A stretch of DNA of 6,836 bases from Candidatus Poribacteria bacterium (GCA_014730235.1 WJIO01000044.1:1-6836); one strand, 5' to 3'. Shown: positions 1 through 6,672, counted from the first letter of the stretch. Translations and numbers: made by a program. Notes: generated by a model not told the origin, from the letters alone.

Positions 1-204
1 ACAACATAACCACCATCCCTGGTTTGCTGGATGGATGTAGCATCAGTATAATCATTATAACTACCTCCATAGGTCTTTTGCCATATCAAGTTACCATTGC
101 TATTAAGCTTTAGTACCCAGATATCAAGAAAACCTTCGCCGAAAGAGTCAGTATGTCCAGCCACAACATAACCACCATCCCTGGTTTGCTGGATGGATGT
201 AGCA
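1..204. repeat. Exact 42-bp direct repeat within the repeat-protein gene
   Basis: Bases 1-42 and 163-204 are identical, offset by 162 bp (54 codons). They encode the T-S-I-Q-Q-T-R-D-G-G-Y-V-V part of two adjacent protein units. A third, diverged unit begins its equivalent stretch near 307-316, offset by 156 bp. Identity at synonymous positions suggests recent duplication or gene conversion. The left copy may continue beyond the window edge. Confidence 0.9.
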
Positions 205-473
205 GAATCTCTATTGATACCTCCGTAGGTCTTTTGCCACATCACATCACCGATGCTGTCAAGCTTTAGCACCCATAAATCAAGATCCCCTACTCCAAAA
301 GACTGGGTATGTCCAGCTACTACATAACCATTGTCGCTAGTTTGATAGACGGAAGAAGCTTCATCCCAACTATTCCCCACATAAGTTATACTCCAGGCCA
401 CCTCAGCATGACAAAAACCTGACAAAGCAAACAGCAGACTGAAAATAAATAAGATCAATATTATCCTTTTCAT
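1..473 (-). CDS. Exported repeat protein, 5' part only (runs off left edge)
   Basis: The reading frame opens with ATG at 473 and stays open to base 1 (157 full codons), so the C-terminus lies outside the window. Residues 1-23 form a signal peptide: MKR, a hydrophobic stretch, then CHA just before E24. The residue before Cys21 is Phe, so this is not a lipobox and type I cleavage is more likely. From about residue 40 the protein is tandem units of about 52-54 residues, each carrying GGYVVAGHT, SFG, a D-x-WVLKL strand and WQKTYGG. Two units are complete and a third is cut by the edge. Such units are common in secreted or surface proteins of uncultured bacteria and archaea and probably fold as beta-propeller blades; the true function is unknown. 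A GGGGG Shine-Dalgarno at 482-486, 8 bases upstream, supports the start. A terminator separates the gene from the permease operon, so it is probably its own transcription unit. Confidence 0.85.
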   Translation of the reverse strand, partial: MKRIILILFIFSLLFALSGFCHAEVAWSITYVGNSWDEASSVYQTSDNGYVVAGHTQSFGVGDLDLWVLKLDSIGDVMWQKTYGGINRDSATSIQQTRDGGYVVAGHTDSFGEGFLDIWVLKLNSNGNLIWQKTYGGSYNDYTDATSIQQTRDGGYV

Positions 474-481
474 GACTTTTA

Positions 482-486
482 CCCCC
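482..486 (-). promoter_or_regulatory. Shine-Dalgarno of the exported repeat protein
   Basis: On the minus strand GGGGG lies 8 bases before the ATG at 473. It fixes the start codon of a reading frame whose other end is outside the window. No strong promoter was found in 474-632. The best match, ATGACT-17-TATACT ending at 495, would give a leader of only about 15 bases. Confidence 0.6.
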
Positions 487-632
487 AATTGAAAAGTATA
501 AGAAATAATAAGATTCCAGTCATTGCTACATAAATATTCAGTTGTCAATGATTTGTTTACCGCTTTACTATTAGCCGACGTAAATATTATAAAACACTTT
601 TATGAAAAGTCAACAAAAAACATCAACCAAAA

Positions 633-669
633 TAAAAAAAAGCCGTCAGATATATATGCTTGATGGCTT
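633..669 (-). terminator. Rho-independent terminator of the permease operon
   Basis: Read on the minus strand, AAGCCATCA (669-661) and TGACGGCTT (648-640) form a 9-bp stem with one A-C mismatch and a 12-base loop. A run of eight T (641-634) follows. It lies 48 bases beyond the stop codon of the last permease and before the next gene, where an operon end is expected. On the plus strand the mismatch becomes a G-U pair, but the flanking T tract is missing, so termination is expected mainly on the minus strand. Confidence 0.75.
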
Positions 670-717
670 GAATGACTATATTCTATGGAAATCACTGGGT
701 CATATAATTGGAAATAG

Positions 718-1986
718 CTATTCATGCCTTAAAGCGTCGGCAGGCGGCAGCTTGGATGCCTTGTTAGCCGGATATAGACCAAAGAATATTCCTGTCGCCA
801 TTGCGACGGAAAATGCAATTAAACCGGCTTTCCATGATATTGACGTGGGCCAGGATATATCCTCAAACATCCCCTGGGATATTTTGCTAATCAGGGATGA
901 ATGTAATATTCTGGTTATGCCTATGGCCATGCCTTTACCGATTCCCGCGCCGATTAATATACCAACTACGCCGCCTATAACACCTATTAATGCAGCTTCG
1001 GCAAGGAACTGCAATAGAATATCCAGCCTTCTGGCCCCTACGGCTTTTCGCAGGCCGATCTCCCTTGTGCGCTCTGTTACCGATACCAGCATGATGTTCA
1101 TAATACCTACAGCTCCCACGATCAGGGCTATGCTGGCAACAGCTATTAAAGCTGTTGTTATTACGGCAGCGGTTTGTTTTGTTTCCTCTACGCTTCTGGT
1201 AGGAGTCCAGAATTCAAACATCCAGTCGTTGCCGTGATGGGTATGACGAAGCACGCGCCGGATTTCTGCTCCGGCTTGATCCACTACCTCGAAGCTGTAG
1301 GCCTGGGCTCTTATCATGTCTATGTGCCTTTTGCCGGTGAACCTCTTTTGGACTGTGGTTATGGGTAAGAATACACGCCTGTCCCATCCCCGGGTGTTGA
1401 TCCGTTCTCCCTTTTCTTCCATCACACCTATAACCCTCAGCCTGTGATTTCCAAGTGTGATCTCTTTACCCGAAATATCGCCTTTGCCGAAAAGCTGATC
1501 CCATACCTTGTAGCCTATTACGCATACCTTGGTGCTGTTGCTCATATCATCCCTGGATATGAACCTGCCGATTTTTATGTTCCAGTCATAGGCCTCCGGG
1601 TAGGCTGGTGAGACTCCTGCTACTTCTGATATGGTATATTTATCCCCGGTCCGGGCGAAGACTGAAAACCTCTCGGTTTCAGGTGAAACGCTCTTTACAT
1701 TGGGGCAGTAACGTATGATGGCGTCCAGATCATCCATTGTAAGCATGGTGGCTTTGGCATCCCAAGTTTCTTTCTCTACCCAGTCGCCCAGTCTGACCTT
1801 TACCACATCCAGCTCCCCGGCCCTTTGCATCTCTCCCAGGGCAAATTCCCGCAGGCCATTGCCGACGGATAAAATGCCGATAATCATGGAAATCCCCACA
1901 CTGGTTCCCAGTACTGTGAGTGCTGTGCGGAGCTTGTTTTTCTTTAATGTAGAAATGCTGATTCCGAAACCTAAGAATAATTTCAT
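718..1986 (-). CDS. MacB-type ABC transporter permease, second of two
   Basis: A 422-residue inner-membrane permease of the MacB/FtsX family without an ATPase domain. Residues 21-44 are TM1. A large periplasmic MacB_PCD-like domain covers about 45-270. TM2 (about 272-297) runs into the FtsX signature around 291-320, with GIMNIMLVSVTERTREIGLR followed by KAVGAR. TM3 is about 325-355 and TM4 about 385-404, ending in the typical FGLYPANKAS and DALRHE. In this family such subunits do not form a substrate pore; they pass ATP-driven movement to the periplasmic part (mechanotransmission). Full-length E. coli MacB carries its ATPase in the same chain; here it must come from a separate protein. The ATG has no Shine-Dalgarno. 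It lies 88 bases after the first permease, and a short open frame ends 2 bases before it. It is the last gene of the operon. The general family is certain; the substrate is unknown. Confidence 0.95.
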   Translation of the reverse strand: MKLFLGFGISISTLKKNKLRTALTVLGTSVGISMIIGILSVGNGLREFALGEMQRAGELDVVKVRLGDWVEKETWDAKATMLTMDDLDAIIRYCPNVKSVSPETERFSVFARTGDKYTISEVAGVSPAYPEAYDWNIKIGRFISRDDMSNSTKVCVIGYKVWDQLFGKGDISGKEITLGNHRLRVIGVMEEKGERINTRGWDRRVFLPITTVQKRFTGKRHIDMIRAQAYSFEVVDQAGAEIRRVLRHTHHGNDWMFEFWTPTRSVEETKQTAAVITTALIAVASIALIVGAVGIMNIMLVSVTERTREIGLRKAVGARRLDILLQFLAEAALIGVIGGVVGILIGAGIGKGMAIGITRILHSSLISKISQGMFEDISWPTSISWKAGLIAFSVAMATGIFFGLYPANKASKLPPADALRHE

Positions 1987-1988
1987 TT

Positions 1989-2060
1989 TTATATTGGGAC
2001 GAGGAATAGCACGCTGATGACGCGGATTATAAGGATTAGCGCGGAAAACTTTTCATTCAT
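1989..2060 (-). CDS. Possible 23-residue hydrophobic peptide between the permeases
   Basis: The frame starts with ATG at 2060, begins MNEKFSALILII and ends VLFLVPI before TAA at 1991-1989. It starts 14 bases after the stop of the first permease and ends 2 bases before the ATG of the second, so it fills the gap almost exactly. Residues 6-23 are hydrophobic enough to span a membrane. Neither it nor the next gene has a clear Shine-Dalgarno, so ribosomes could pass by termination and re-initiation from one gene to the next. It could be a leader peptide that couples translation or a small membrane subunit. At this length it could also be chance; hydrophobic short frames are common in AT-rich DNA. 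Confidence 0.28.
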   Translation of the reverse strand: MNEKFSALILIIRVISVLFLVPI

Positions 2061-2074
2061 GTGCTGTTATCTAT

Positions 2075-3316
2075 TTAACTTTGCCGAAGGGCATCGACAG
2101 GTGTCAGACTTGAGGCCTTATGAGCGGGATATAAACCAAATGCTATGCCCACACAAATACATGCAATAACGGCAAATGTAACACTGTATATGGATAATAT
2201 GGGATTCCAGGGAACGGGAGGGTTAGCGTACCTATTCATAAACCATGATATGGCCCGGGTAAAGCCAAATCCAACACCTATGCCTCCGGCAGCTCCTACC
2301 AGACAAAGGATTACCGACTCCACCAGAAACTGAAGCTTTATGTCGCTGTTTCGCGCTCCTATGGCCTTTCGCAGGCCGATCTCATATATCCTTTCGTTTA
2401 CTGATGCCAGCATGATATTCATAATGCCTATGCCGCCTACCAGAAGGGCTGTAGTTGCCAATCCCCCTATAACAACCTGTATTACCAGGATCATCTTGTC
2501 CATATATTTCAATATGTCTTTCAAAGACCAAGTTCTGAAAAAATCCTGACCACCATGTCGGTTCATGAGTATGGATGCCGCTTCACCACGAGCCAGGTCT
2601 ACAGTATCCATGCTGGTGGTTTTAACCCAGAAATGTTCTATCATGTCGTTACCTGTGATGCGTTCCTGGGCTGTGGTAATTGGCACTATCACCTTTTTGT
2701 CCATATCTTCGTCTTTTTCTTCCAGCACACCGGCTACCACATATCTTTTTTCATCCAGTCTTATCTCACTGCCCACCGGATTAATATCATGACCGAACAG
2801 AAACCGGGCTACTCTAAGGCCCAGGAAACATACTTTTATCTGGTTATCCGTATCACTGTAATACATGGAACGACCTAACTGGGAAAACCATTTCATTCCC
2901 GGCGAAAAGGACGGCGATGTTCCCATTATATCCAGATGCCGCCCTGTATAACCCCTGGAGACGCGGATGTTATGCTCTATCTGAGGTACTACATAAGTTA
3001 TATATTTGCATTGGTTTTCCAGGGCTACAGCATCGTCATAAGTCAGGTATTCGCTGCTGCGGTTGGGCACTATTTTCCCATCCTCAAAAAAGAAAGGTGC
3101 GCGGAAAATACCGAACATATTTGTTCCCCCTACCAGGTTATCCAACTGCCCTACCAATATGCCTTTCACGCTTTCACCGATAGAAACCATACCCACAATG
3201 CCGCCCACACCGATGATTATACCAAGCATGGTCAGAAATGATCGCATTTTGCTGGCCAGTATAACAGCCAGACCGGATTTTGCGCTTTCAATGAGTTTTA
3301 TATGTAGCCGAAGCAT
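2075..3316 (-). CDS. MacB-type ABC transporter permease, first of two
   Basis: A 413-residue inner-membrane permease with the same plan as the downstream one. TM1 is about 27-50 after the basic ASKMRSFLTMLG segment. The periplasmic MacB_PCD-like domain runs about 51-270, TM2 about 275-300. The FtsX signature follows at 294-322 (GGIGIMNIMLASVNERIYEI, GLRKAIGAR). TM3 is about 328-355 and TM4 about 377-396, with FGLYPAHKASS and VDALRQS at the end. There is no Walker A or ABC signature, so it depends on a separate ATPase. The ATG directly follows the stop codon of the fusion-protein gene (TAA-ATG, no gap), which implies translational coupling; a weak GGGAAG lies 5 bases upstream. The two permeases differ clearly outside the conserved C-terminal motifs, which points to a heterodimer rather than a recent duplicate. 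Substrate unknown. Confidence 0.95.
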   Translation of the reverse strand: MLRLHIKLIESAKSGLAVILASKMRSFLTMLGIIIGVGGIVGMVSIGESVKGILVGQLDNLVGGTNMFGIFRAPFFFEDGKIVPNRSSEYLTYDDAVALENQCKYITYVVPQIEHNIRVSRGYTGRHLDIMGTSPSFSPGMKWFSQLGRSMYYSDTDNQIKVCFLGLRVARFLFGHDINPVGSEIRLDEKRYVVAGVLEEKDEDMDKKVIVPITTAQERITGNDMIEHFWVKTTSMDTVDLARGEAASILMNRHGGQDFFRTWSLKDILKYMDKMILVIQVVIGGLATTALLVGGIGIMNIMLASVNERIYEIGLRKAIGARNSDIKLQFLVESVILCLVGAAGGIGVGFGFTRAISWFMNRYANPPVPWNPILSIYSVTFAVIACICVGIAFGLYPAHKASSLTPVDALRQS

Positions 3317-5272
3317 TTAATCTTCCCACATGAACAGGTCTTTTCTGCTCAGTTCCGGTACTTTTATCCTGTCATCCTCAGAAAGGCCTCTTATTATTTC
3401 AATATTATTTTCGTTTCGCTTACCTATAACAATGGGAACTTCCTGTGTCTCGATTTCCTGGGATTGCTGGGATGATGAATTTCCATCACCGACTATAAGG
3501 AGGGCAAAAGGCTCTCTTTCTTTCCGTACTTCGCATTTTACAGCATCCAGCCTGTCGGATTGTGAAAATATCAAGTCCATAGGTCTGGGTGGCCCCCAAT
3601 CGAATTCACCGGGGTTGTTTTTCACCCTTATGCGCACCTCAAAAAGCTCCTGATCATCTATATATCGTTTATCGTATTCCTCCGGGGTTTTAACGACTTC
3701 TGACGGGAAAAGTTTTTCGTTGTTTGGCAATTTTATATTTAAATTTTTACCGCCTTTGAATCTGTATACATCATCTTCCTTTATCCATGTATAGACCAGA
3801 GTTACATCCTTTTCAATAAGGGCTGATATGGGCATTTGCAGAATATCCTTACGTTCTCCCACTATTATATCCACATCAGCGGTCATCTGGGGACGGAGTT
3901 CCTTTGTTACGTTGGTGATCAAGATCGTGACCTCAAAGGAGCGTATATTATCCTTTAATTTTGCCGCTGGTGCGACTTTCCATACTTTGCCGTCAAAAAC
4001 TCTGTCTCTGTATGCGCTTACATGTATTTCAGCCCTTTGACCCAAATTAATTTTAGCTATTTCGATTTCATTTACATAAGTCTTAACCACCATCTGGGAC
4101 AGGTCTGATATTTTCATAATAGGTTCTCCGCCGCCCCATTCGGAGCGACCGGAGGCCACAGCCTGTCCTTCTTCTATTATACAATCTGTAATAGTTCCGC
4201 TTCGGGGTGCATGTTTTAACGTCCAGCTTAACTCCTCTTTCAGCCTGTTGAGTTCGGCTTCTGACCTTTCTTTATATTTTTCCGCCGACATTACCCTCAG
4301 TTCCACATCTTTTTTCTGATTTTCCTCAGCCGCCAACAGGTTTTCAAGTTCCTTTTTTTGTTGAGCTACCCTGAGTTTAGCTTCTTTTCTCTGGGCTTCT
4401 GCTGACACTTTTAGCTTATCCAGGCTTTCCTTCTGGTCTTCTATATCAGCCTTTAACTGGTGGACTTCCTGTTTTGCGGCATCAAGATTAAGCTGTGCGG
4501 ATTTTTCGCTTCCCTGGGCGCTTTCATAAGCTGCTTGAGCTTCATTGAGCTTATTTTGCGCTTCCTCATACTGGGCTTCGGATACAAATTTCTGTTCAAA
4601 CAGCTTTTTGTATCGTTCTTCCTCAGATTTGGCCAGCTCCAGGGCTGATTGTTTCGTTTGCAGAACAAGGTGGGTTTCCTGTAAGGCCAATTCGGCTTGG
4701 GATACAGCGGTTTTATATTTTTCCAGCGAGTCTTTTTCCAGCTTTCTCAGGGAGTTTTCGGCCTGGATAATTTGCTGATCGCTCATGGCTGAGACCGATT
4801 CCATATTAGCCTGAGCCAGTTCAAGATTCTTTCGGGCCATATCTATGTTATTTTCTATCCTTTTGATTTCCAGAGCTTTATTTATTTTGGCCTGTTCCAA
4901 CTGTCCATTTGTTACATCGTAATCGGCTTGGACTGCTCTGAGCCTTTGTCTTATGTATTCATCATCAATCTTAAATAATTCCTGGCCCGCTTGCACATTA
5001 TCTCCGTCTTCCACGTATAATTTTTTTATGACCCCGGCCACATCAGATTTGATTTCCACCTCTTCCAAAGCTTCCAGATCTCCCCTCTCGCTGATCCTCT
5101 CGACAAACATGGCCCTCTGCACCGTCTCTATTTGTATATGTTTACTCTCCTCCTCCTCTCTGGCAAATATTTTATCCAATATCCAGCGTCCTGAAAAAAT
5201 GAGAACTGCTATAATAGCTAAAGGGATCAGATATTTAAGGGATCTTCTCACATATACAGCTGCTTTATTCAT
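3317..5272 (-). CDS. Long HlyD/MacA-type periplasmic adaptor (membrane-fusion protein)
   Basis: A 651-residue adaptor linking the permeases to an outer-membrane channel. Residues 13-32 form an N-terminal membrane anchor. The first lipoyl half is about 72-103 (SDVAGVIKKLYVEDGDNVQ). A predicted alpha-helical hairpin rich in Glu, Lys, Gln and Ala spans about 108-350. Its tip carries R220-x3-L224-x6-S231, the same spacing as the TolC-docking motif of AcrA-type adaptors (R128, L132, S139). The second lipoyl half is about 352-392 and the beta-barrel about 393-487. A membrane-proximal strand set ends the protein (VPIVIGKRN, IEIIRGLSEDDRI, about 612-637), but roughly 110 residues with no counterpart I recognise sit before it. 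MacA-like proteins are usually below 450 residues; the extra length comes from the hairpin and this insert. A GAGGAA Shine-Dalgarno supports the start. The gene begins 24 bases after the lipoprotein gene and abuts the next permease. Confidence 0.93.
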   Translation of the reverse strand: MNKAAVYVRRSLKYLIPLAIIAVLIFSGRWILDKIFAREEEESKHIQIETVQRAMFVERISERGDLEALEEVEIKSDVAGVIKKLYVEDGDNVQAGQELFKIDDEYIRQRLRAVQADYDVTNGQLEQAKINKALEIKRIENNIDMARKNLELAQANMESVSAMSDQQIIQAENSLRKLEKDSLEKYKTAVSQAELALQETHLVLQTKQSALELAKSEEERYKKLFEQKFVSEAQYEEAQNKLNEAQAAYESAQGSEKSAQLNLDAAKQEVHQLKADIEDQKESLDKLKVSAEAQRKEAKLRVAQQKKELENLLAAEENQKKDVELRVMSAEKYKERSEAELNRLKEELSWTLKHAPRSGTITDCIIEEGQAVASGRSEWGGGEPIMKISDLSQMVVKTYVNEIEIAKINLGQRAEIHVSAYRDRVFDGKVWKVAPAAKLKDNIRSFEVTILITNVTKELRPQMTADVDIIVGERKDILQMPISALIEKDVTLVYTWIKEDDVYRFKGGKNLNIKLPNNEKLFPSEVVKTPEEYDKRYIDDQELFEVRIRVKNNPGEFDWGPPRPMDLIFSQSDRLDAVKCEVRKEREPFALLIVGDGNSSSQQSQEIETQEVPIVIGKRNENNIEIIRGLSEDDRIKVPELSRKDLFMWED

Positions 5273-5280
5273 TTTTCATA

Positions 5281-5286
5281 TTCCTC
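5281..5286 (-). promoter_or_regulatory. Shine-Dalgarno of the adaptor gene
   Basis: On the minus strand GAGGAA lies 8 bases before the ATG at 5272, in the 24-base gap after the lipoprotein gene. It is the best ribosome-binding site in the operon, whereas both permeases have weak or no such site. Confidence 0.7.
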
Positions 5287-5296
5287 ATACTTCAGA

Positions 5297-6301
5297 CTAT
5301 GGCGCATCTATTATCTCCAGGCCATACATTTTACCATCAAATGATATATAGGCCATTTTTTTACCATCCGGCGACCATCTGGGTTCCAAACCATCGTGTA
5401 TTTTTTGAGCAGCATCAGTGCCATCAGAATTTCTTACATAGATAACCTGATCCGATACATAAGCTATTCTACTGCTGTCAGCAGACCAGTTTGCATCGTA
5501 AGAATCCGGGTGATCTGAGCTTATATGTATTGCATCGCCGCTACCATCGGAGTTTTTTACCCATATACCCAGGCTTCCAGACCTGGCCGACTCAAAGGCG
5601 ATCTTTTTGCCATCAGGTGACCATACCGGGTCCTGGTCGTTAGCATTATGAAATGTAAACTGAACAGGCTGACTAATAAAATCAGCTTTTATAATCCATA
5701 AATCAAGATTTCCGGTTTTGTTTGACTGATAAGCCAGCATGGTTCCATCCGGCGACCACTCGGGATTCAGATCTTTGGATGTATCACCAACCAACAACAG
5801 GTCTTCCCCGCTGTCACTGGCATTTCTAATCCATATATCATAGCTGGTTTTCCTGAAAGAATGGAAAGCGATAATATCACTGGTTGGCGACCACCGGGGG
5901 TGGGAATCGGCGGCTTTATCCGAGGTTATCTTGTTGGCAACAGTATCGCCGTTTATATCCTTTATCCATATATCATCCCTGATGCCATAAGAGCGGGAAC
6001 TATATGCAATTCTGGTATTATCCGGCGACCATGTTATATCGCTGTAAAAACCTGTGCCGGTTAACTGTTTGAGATCGTCCTCCGGAATGTATTTTATGAC
6101 TATTTTATTATTGAGAATATAAGCCAGCTTTGTGCCGTCATTTGACCAGGACAGATTATTGTGGGTAGCAATATATAATTGCGGATCGATTTCATATTCT
6201 TCATCATCTCCAAAAAAATCCTCGTCACATCCTGATATGAAGGCAAGGGAAGTTACTAAAACTAATATAAGACTTCTCATAATTGAATGAATCCTTTTCA
6301 T
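5297..6301 (-). CDS. TolB-like PD40 beta-propeller lipoprotein
   Basis: From the chosen start the product has 334 residues. MKR, a hydrophobic stretch and the lipobox ISG-C25 form a type II signal peptide, so the protein should be a periplasm-facing lipoprotein. An acidic linker (DEDFFGDDEE) follows. Then come seven PD40 motifs of the form W-S-x-D-x-x-x-I-A-Y/F, with their Trp at residues 52, 91, 137, 182, 227, 272 and 309. The spacing of 37-46 residues fits one beta-propeller blade each. TolB itself has a PD40 propeller but with six blades and a separate N-terminal domain, which is missing here; it is therefore not TolB. The frame is open to an ATG at 6346, but the longer form would put 15 unusual residues before the signal peptide. 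A third ATG at 6280, with AAAAGGA 11 bases upstream, is also possible. As first gene of the operon it may be an accessory or substrate-binding part of the transporter; this is inference. Confidence 0.9.
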   Translation of the reverse strand: MKRIHSIMRSLILVLVTSLAFISGCDEDFFGDDEEYEIDPQLYIATHNNLSWSNDGTKLAYILNNKIVIKYIPEDDLKQLTGTGFYSDITWSPDNTRIAYSSRSYGIRDDIWIKDINGDTVANKITSDKAADSHPRWSPTSDIIAFHSFRKTSYDIWIRNASDSGEDLLLVGDTSKDLNPEWSPDGTMLAYQSNKTGNLDLWIIKADFISQPVQFTFHNANDQDPVWSPDGKKIAFESARSGSLGIWVKNSDGSGDAIHISSDHPDSYDANWSADSSRIAYVSDQVIYVRNSDGTDAAQKIHDGLEPRWSPDGKKMAYISFDGKMYGLEIIDAP

Positions 6302-6323
6302 AATTACAACAATGGATATGTTC

Positions 6324-6352
6324 TTGACATTGTAAAACTGATACATTAAAAT
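6324..6352 (+). promoter_or_regulatory. Sigma-70-like promoter pointing right, away from the operon
   Basis: TTGACA (6324-6329), a 17-base spacer and TAAAAT (6347-6352) match the housekeeping consensus at 11 of 12 positions. Transcription would start near 6359 and run into the repeat region, opposite to every gene found here. No gene follows on this strand within the window. In AT-rich DNA such matches can occur by chance, but consensus -35 and ideal spacing together are uncommon. Confidence 0.45.
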
Positions 6353-6383
6353 TCTAACGAATTAAATATAGATAATGGGTACA

Positions 6384-6573
6384 TAACCAAGCATAAAATT
6401 TATGTCCGTGTGTTATTGCGATAAAGTTTGGTTCTTCCTGGTTCAGTGTGTTAAAGATAAGAAACTTCTATATACTGTCATTCCTGCGAAAGCAGGAATG
6501 ACAGGCTGAGAAAATCTTCAAATTATTACCATACTCAAACCGGAAGAGCCAAAATTTTCACGGACATAAATTT
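6384..6573. repeat. Composite inverted-repeat element, copy 1
   Basis: The left arm contains AAATTTATGTCCGTG (6396-6410). Its exact reverse complement stands at 6559-6573. Imperfect pairing continues inward (6426-6447 against about 6535-6555), and a perfect hairpin (6475-6504) sits in the middle. The left arm has an extra TGTTATTGCGAT that the right arm lacks. A 9-bp direct repeat GGGTACATA flanks the unit at 6377-6385 and 6575-6583. Size, inverted ends and possible target duplication resemble a small non-autonomous mobile element, but the left end is not clean. Confidence 0.55.
6475..6504. repeat. Perfect 13-bp hairpin with GAAA loop
   Basis: The arms 6475-6487 and 6492-6504 are exact reverse complements (CTGTCATTCCTGC and its complement) around GAAA on the plus strand. 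Neither strand carries a T tract behind it, so it is not an intrinsic terminator. It resembles the dispersed extragenic palindromes of GTCATTCC type known from many bacterial genomes. Confidence 0.85.
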
Positions 6574-6585
6574 GGGGTACATAGA

Positions 6586-6594
6586 ATTATAACA
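6586..6594 (-). promoter_or_regulatory. Extended -10 promoter candidate for the transporter operon
   Basis: On the minus strand TGTTATAAT (6594-6586) is a perfect extended -10 element. The hexamer 17 bases further upstream is only a weak -35 (TTTAAC), but extended -10 promoters tolerate that. TTGACT at 6619-6614 is too far away (22-base spacer). A start near 6579 would give a leader of about 280 bases containing the 6475-6504 hairpin before the lipoprotein gene. No better promoter was seen nearer to the gene. Confidence 0.4.
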
Positions 6595-6649
6595 AATTTG
6601 CCTGATGAGTTAAAGTCAAGATAACAAAGCATAAATTTTACATCCCTGT

Positions 6650-6672
6650 GTTATTGCGAAGAACGGAGTAAC
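6650..6672. repeat. Imperfect stem-loop inside copy 2
   Basis: GTTATTGCG and CGGAGTAAC pair over nine positions with one G-G mismatch and one G-U pair around an AAGAA loop. Its form resembles degenerate GTCATTGCGA-type extragenic palindromes. Copy 1 has only the left half (to 6421), so the right half was lost there or gained here. Confidence 0.5.

Noticed and set aside
495-523. Promoter-like ATGACT-17-TATACT before the exported protein gene
   Set aside because: The -35 is weak, and the start would lie almost on the Shine-Dalgarno, leaving a leader of about 15 bases. TTGACA at 543-548 has no acceptable -10 at the right distance.
602-1237. A 211-codon open frame on the plus strand
   Set aside because: It starts next to the terminator and lies mostly antisense to the second permease, whose conserved motifs prove the minus strand is coding. 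Its product shows no recognisable domain and is rich in Pro, Ile and Ala as expected for a shadow frame.
4953-5351. A 132-codon plus-strand frame over the adaptor N-terminus
   Set aside because: It is antisense to the membrane anchor and lipoyl region and has no family features; its serine-rich product fits a shadow of the minus-strand gene.
6475-6504. Hairpin as an intrinsic terminator
   Set aside because: The stem is perfect, but no T tract follows on either strand, and it lies between the candidate promoter and the operon.
6533-6568. A tiny minus-strand frame beginning MSVKIL in the operon leader
   Set aside because: It has about ten codons, no ribosome-binding site, and starts within the inverted-repeat arm. 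Nothing supports translation.
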